Source of the DNA: Morinoia aosen
Taxonomy: Eukaryota; Arthropoda; Malacostraca; Amphipoda; Talitridae
Length of the DNA stretch: 64,000 bases
Assembly: GCA_030386875.1 (NCBI GenBank)
Contig: CM059572.1
Span: forward strand, 40,793,732 to 40,857,731
Direction of reading: 5' to 3'
The notes beneath the pieces are model-generated. The model was not told where the DNA came from and ran no database searches. It saw nothing but the letters and a program-made list of their open reading frames with translations. The translations under genes and the position numbers were made by a program. This document shows positions 59,117-64,000 of this stretch, one piece after another (position 1 is the stretch's first letter; each line of letters opens with the position of its first letter).

Positions 59117-61337
59117 TGCGTAACCTAGAACAGCCTCTTTTCACAGCTTCTTTTTGCCCTCTACTGTTCGAAATAAAAGAAGAGTAGAAAAACTTACACA
59201 TACATATTATCTTGTATTTTATTTCTCGATAAAAAACGAAGGACCATAAATGAAATCATTTATATATGCATTTAAAAGTTTTCAAAATAATTCTTTCCAT
59301 TTCAAAATTCGTAACAGAAGCAACTGATAAAATATGTTAATCTGAACTGTTTAATGTCCTAAGCGTTTATTCAAGTTTGCAGAAACGTGACGCTTTCGTA
59401 TATGTAGTACCCTCTTCACGAAAGAAAGATCATCGTCCTATAAAACCCTGCAAAAATAGCTACTCGTAAAAGCAACAATGTGCAGCACATTAAAAAAATT
59501 AACTTCCACCGTCTCTTAAAACGAACCGTGTTTGTGAAAGAATCAGACTCAGAGAAAATATAAAGTCAAAAACAAGGGAAAACATTCACCATCTCATCGG
59601 CCGACAGGAGCACGGCACAAGAAATTCATAAAGAGGGTGTGGCGTGAACGGTAGACTGGACGGCTGGAAATATCCGAGTCGAACATCGATAACATCGGGA
59701 AATATTTAAACGTTCTCCTGCGAAATCTGTACATCGACAGTTAACATCAGCCATAAAAAATAAGGGACATCAGCGTTCAGAGGTAAAATAATGTTATTGC
59801 TCTTACCACCGATTGTGTGGCTGTGTTTTAACTCAAGCGACTAAAAATGAGGATTATTTATAATATGGATTGTGTTTTTCACGGTACCTTTGGAGAAATT
59901 TTTCAAGTAATATAATTTTTTGTGTAATGAAAATACCGAAAAACAAATAAATACATGGTGAATAAGCTTCAATACGTACTCCTGATTTCGTTACGTTTTA
60001 CGAACTATTTTTTATTTTTTATCTTTATATAAAAATCGCAAAGTTTCGAGCGACTTGGACACGCTATGTTTCATTAAATTTGTAATTGTTCCTTCACGTT
60101 TTTGCTTTAATTGCTGCTTAATTAAAATTAATTTTGAATTGCAGATTTTTGTCGTATTGCTCACTTGCCATCGCTCCGGTGAAGTTAAGGCTGAAATCAA
60201 GCACTATCAGCGATGCATCACCGCGCTCATTACAAAACACTGCATACGTAGAGATTAAAACTTATGGTTCGCTCACAGCACAAGCTTCAAAATCGGTTAC
60301 AACGCAAGAGGTTGCAAAGACGACAAGTGAAAAACCTTGCGTTTGACGCCCCTCTCACCGACAGTAACGCCAGCTCCAGGCAGTTACTTTTGACAAGTCT
60401 CAGCCCATGCATGAGGCGACGGGAGAATCAAGCTTCCATATAGACGTGATAAAGGCCAGGGGAACAAAGAAGCTTTCATATAGAGGTCCTAAAAAGTACG
60501 TGGCTCAAATAATGAACGGAATATTTGCAGGCTGGGATACTCACCAGGGCTCTCACATCCCCATAAGCCTTAGAATTCAGATCTTAATAAGAAATAAAAT
60601 TTTTAGTTGAAAGTTCGACTCGTGGTTAATCTTAAGAGTTCACAACTTTTACACCCAAAAATAAAACAAACTTAAATTCATCGCGTACCACATGGCCCGC
60701 TCTCAGGTAAAAAGAAAACAAAACCCTAGCTTTCATGTACACGCTAGTACAAATAACAATTTTTGAAACAATACTGAAGCTCTAGCTAGTTTGCACAATG
60801 CCTTTGGTGTCCCAATACCCCGCCCAGCCTTGCCAGGAGCCGTGCCACAGCCGCCTCAGGGAAGTGTAGACGAGGCCTGGCATCATTCATACAGATTGAG
60901 CAGACTCTGCGAGACAAAGCGCTGTTGTTGCGAGAGATCATCTTTTTGGGGCATTAGGGACACCACGGTCGGATAACACCATTATTATGCAGGTACTGGC
61001 GCCGGCATTATTGAGCACACGCCTGCTAACAGGACGATTTTTACCAGGGTTCCTGCTCTCGCCAGGCTCGCTTGTGGTGCGCGCTTACGAGAGCTTGTGT
61101 CAGAGTGACGCATTACTCTGCCCTTTCATGAATTATGCTTTTTCATGTAACTATTCAACCATAATCCATGAACAAACACTGCGATTGGTAATTAGTTTTA
61201 GTCGCATAAATTCCTTGATCAATTATTGAATGTTTCTTTCTCAAAACTTAATGCCACGCAGTAATTACCGCGTTCTCATCGATACCTAGACTTTAAATTA
61301 GAAAGTTAAAGCCCTTAAAATTCAAACGAAGGTAAAA
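59117..61337. other. Unrecognised sequence with GC-richer patches
   Basis: 59590-59740 and 60790-61110 are GC-richer than the flanks. The frames at 60791-60976 and 60987-61229 are short and unrecognised. No mobile element was seen. Confidence 0.4.
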
Positions 61338-61550
61338 ACAAACCGTTACAAATGAGCACAGTTCTTTAAATAGGGAAAAAACAAGCTGTTACACGAAACA
61401 AGCTGTTATACATGAGCACGGTTCGTTAAACAGAGAAAAAACAAGCCGTTACACGTGCGCAAAGCTCTTGAAGCCGAGAAAAAACAAGCCTTCACACATG
61501 AGCACTGTTCTTAAAATAGAAATAAAAACAAGTCGAAACATGAGCCCTGA
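61338..61550. repeat. Degenerate 43-bp array, about 5 units
   Basis: Units share ACAAGC(C/T)GTTACAC, ATGAGCAC(A/G)GTTC and a run of A. One unit carries a 15-base internal repeat (AAACAAGCTGTTATA). Divergence is high, so the array is old. Confidence 0.8.
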
Positions 61551-62318
61551 ACGAACCTGAACTAGTGGATTAGAGGCAGAATAAAATTGCCTGGTCCTTC
61601 TGATCAGAAGTCGTTTAATTAGTTCAACTAATTCTACATCGCTACACTCCAATAAACTCTTCCAAAGATACTTGACTTTACAGTTGGATCGTCAACACCA
61701 GTTTTCATTATCGATATTTCCTCTTCGTACTTAGATTTTTCCATGATTGGTTTGTTATGAGAAATCTACAGATTATCAATCATAACTTAAATTTAATGAA
61801 AGTCATCGTGTCTTAAACTTGGATGACCTTTCTTAAAGGTCGTGAAATTATTCCAATATTTCAGTGTATGTACACTGCGGGAGCCTTGGTAAACAATTCC
61901 TTGAGTCATTAATTTACATTAAAACGCCAAAAAAGGACGCAATGCGACATTTTCGTCAACACAAAATTAATTTTTTGGCAGAATTAAAGAAGAAGAGTTA
62001 ATTAAATTTGATAGGCTTCAGGCATGGGACTGAAAGAAAGCTGTTGCGTTCTGATTGAAGGAAGGAGTGGAATCAACGATATTTTCTCGAAAGAACCCGT
62101 ACAAAAAGATTTATCTTTAATTAGGAAGTTTCTGAAGCTCTCAGTTTATGAATTCATAAAAGAATGAAAACGTCACTTCGAGAAATCTATTCAAATGATA
62201 TGTAAAGACTTTGGGAAAAATTTATAATGGCAATAACAAGACCAAATTCCAATGAGAATCCGTTGGAGGCTTCTTTTACAGAGTAGTTGATAAAGAACAA
62301 AATGTGAGATTGGATAAG
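61551..62318. other. Unrecognised AT-rich sequence
   Basis: Nothing recognised between the 43-bp array and retroposon copy 14. Confidence 0.45.
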
Positions 62319-62615
62319 TTATTATGGGCCTCCTTGACCACAACAAAAGCGTTTGGAAGAGTGGAAGGAGGAAGGCAGAGCTTAATATGGACTTGAGGGA
62401 ATGTGGAATCTATCCTCAAGGTGCATAGAAACTGTAAGTCAAGAAAGAAGTTTATGAAAAAGATAAAAGTTGAAGAAGAAAGTCGTATGTGCTAAAAACA
62501 CAGGACAACAGTAACCGGTAAAAGATGGTCTGTAACAAAACAAAAACCTATTTTTGGAATAAAAGGAAGGTTTGCCTAAAATTTAGCTTGAGACCTCACA
62601 TTTCCTTTGGGGATA
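62319..62615 (-). mobile_element. Short retroposon copy 14
   Basis: Left edge TTATTATGGGCCTCCTTGACC. Middle words GGACTTGAGGGAATGTGGAA and AAAGTTGAAGAAGAAAGTCG. It ends in TTTAGCTTGAGACCTCACAT, so the family's terminal hairpin part is missing (5'-truncated on the minus strand). Confidence 0.88.
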
Positions 62616-64000
62616 TGAACAATGCAAACATGCTTGGTGGTAGGGAGGAGGTGTTTCGGATCATAGGCAGTCCCAGTTTTCCTTTAATCATGACGAGCTT
62701 CGTTTCGAACGAGAAGTTCAATTTCGCATTCATCGGACCGCACAACTCGTTCCCATAACTGAATTCTTTAGTCAAGATGGTCTTTGGCGACGTTAAACTG
62801 TCCTTCGCATGTTTCGATGTAAGATGAGTTCTGCGTGGAGTGCAAACAAGTAGTCTACAACAATTCAGTTCGTTTTTCGACTGACGTGAACTCCTCGTAA
62901 CCCAGCTCTCCTCGTAACTCATCTCTGTAACTCGAGTTCTTTATTTGGACATGTACTGGTTGTCGTAGGCTCATTGGTCACCTTACGCAGTCTGTAGTGT
63001 TGAGACCGGCCCGTCATATTGCGAGGAGCTCCGACTCATGGCAGATTAGAGATCGTCCCAGTCTCTCGATGCTACCGAACACCCTTGACTTTCTGCATTG
63101 CATTCGCTCAGCATCTATTTCAAACAAAATTCAAAGACCTAATGATAATGCTGATCGTAGCTTGTATGCGTTACATGAACATCTGGAAGTTTTTGGAAGC
63201 TCAATGTATTTTTGGTTGGCATACTCAAATTGAGCATTGAAATAATAGTGATTTAAAGTATCAATTTTGACAGACTATTTTTATTTTTCCGGGCTGCCCA
63301 CGATTTTTGTTCTGTTAGTAAGGTATTAGTAAGTTTCAGTTTGTTCATTGGATTTCAGTGTTTCGTTTTCATTTGGTTCCGTTCTGCTTTGACATTCTGG
63401 TAAATAAATTTTCTCCGAATGACGTGTACTCCTTACTCCAAACCCAAGTACAAAATTTTCAAATTAAAATGAAAAAGAGTTGAGCAAACATTTTTGTACA
63501 GCAGTTGTATTTATATGTTACGCCATCTCATTTTCATGGACTTAAAAGTGTAGAAATTTTTGCAGTCCTCACAAATCTCAGCCATTGAACAAAGAAGAAT
63601 TCCTGATATTTTCAAGCTAACGTTTTTTGAAAAATATTTGAATGCATTCATTCTTTTTTGAGAAGCTGTAAGAGAACTTCTATTTTAAGAACTCCATTTT
63701 TTCACTCCTCTACTATTGTCGCACAACGGGAAACGCTTGTATTTTTTCGGAAACAAAATAATTTATTATTTGGGTGAAAGTGTATCTTTTTGGAAGTTCA
63801 AATTCTAGAGGCTGAGAAACCAAGGTACAAACGGACAAAATTTCATAAGACGATTGCGAAGAAGCGCTCTCTCTGGAAAAGCAAAATTTTACCTTGAGTT
63901 GTGATAACTCTGAACTATTCTGCCGCACCTCTGCGCTACTCTAAAAAACATGCTCTAAAAAATCCCCGTACGTGAGAAACATACGTTTCACCATCAGCTG
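62616..64000. other. Unrecognised AT-rich sequence
   Basis: Overlapping frames (62596-62922 minus, 62997-63233 and 63019-63240 plus) match no family I know. No repeat edges were seen up to the end of the window. Confidence 0.4.

Overview
This window looks like AT-rich, intron-age genomic DNA from an invertebrate, most likely an arthropod. The reasons are a mariner-family transposon, a CR1/Jockey-like LINE reverse transcriptase, a very abundant short retroposon with target-site duplications, piggyBac-like MITEs, and no bacterial-style gene packing. I cannot name the species. I found no intact, recognisable host protein gene, rRNA gene or canonical tRNA gene. Most long open frames are by-products of tandem repeats.

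Layout. 1-2438: unrecognised. 2439-3208: internally deleted mariner with perfect 29-bp inverted ends and TA target duplication. 3337-9493: two near-identical copies (A 3473-4722, B 6928-8740) of a ~1.25 kb unit associated with a 14-bp GC-rich minisatellite. The array lies to the left of copy A and to the right of copy B, and copy B carries a 563-bp insertion. Between the copies, three short gene-like open stretches lie on the minus strand (4785-5638). 9494-14550: two diverged short retroposons and unrecognised DNA. 14553-15818: a striking GC-rich array of about 60 copies of a 21-bp unit. 15819-25450: three more retroposons, a (TA)n run, a 20-bp degenerate array and a possible core promoter.

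25454-27168: a 5'-truncated LINE with a reverse transcriptase, nested inside a copy of the short retroposon; a solo 3' tail of the same LINE lies at 55491-55602. 27583-28002: ten 42-bp units. 29601-43536: five more retroposon copies, three piggyBac-like MITEs (32679, 41104, 43316), a possible tRNA-derived SINE head (about 41464-41514), and 30-bp, 52-bp and (from 43601) 28-bp arrays. 46440-64000: three more retroposon copies, clusters of a TTACCCTAAA motif, a decayed inverted-repeat mariner-like element (about 53825-55008) containing a 30-bp array, a 15-bp array and a 43-bp array.

The most unusual signals are: (1) a short-retroposon family of about 14 copies, all in the same orientation; (2) the duplicated unit whose minisatellite sits on opposite sides in the two copies, as expected of a circular permutation; (3) the 21-bp array, whose commonest variable base is silent in one minus-strand frame that stays open for 455 codons, into unique flanks on both sides; (4) the number of unrelated minisatellites in one 64-kb interval. 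All counts and alignments were made by eye.
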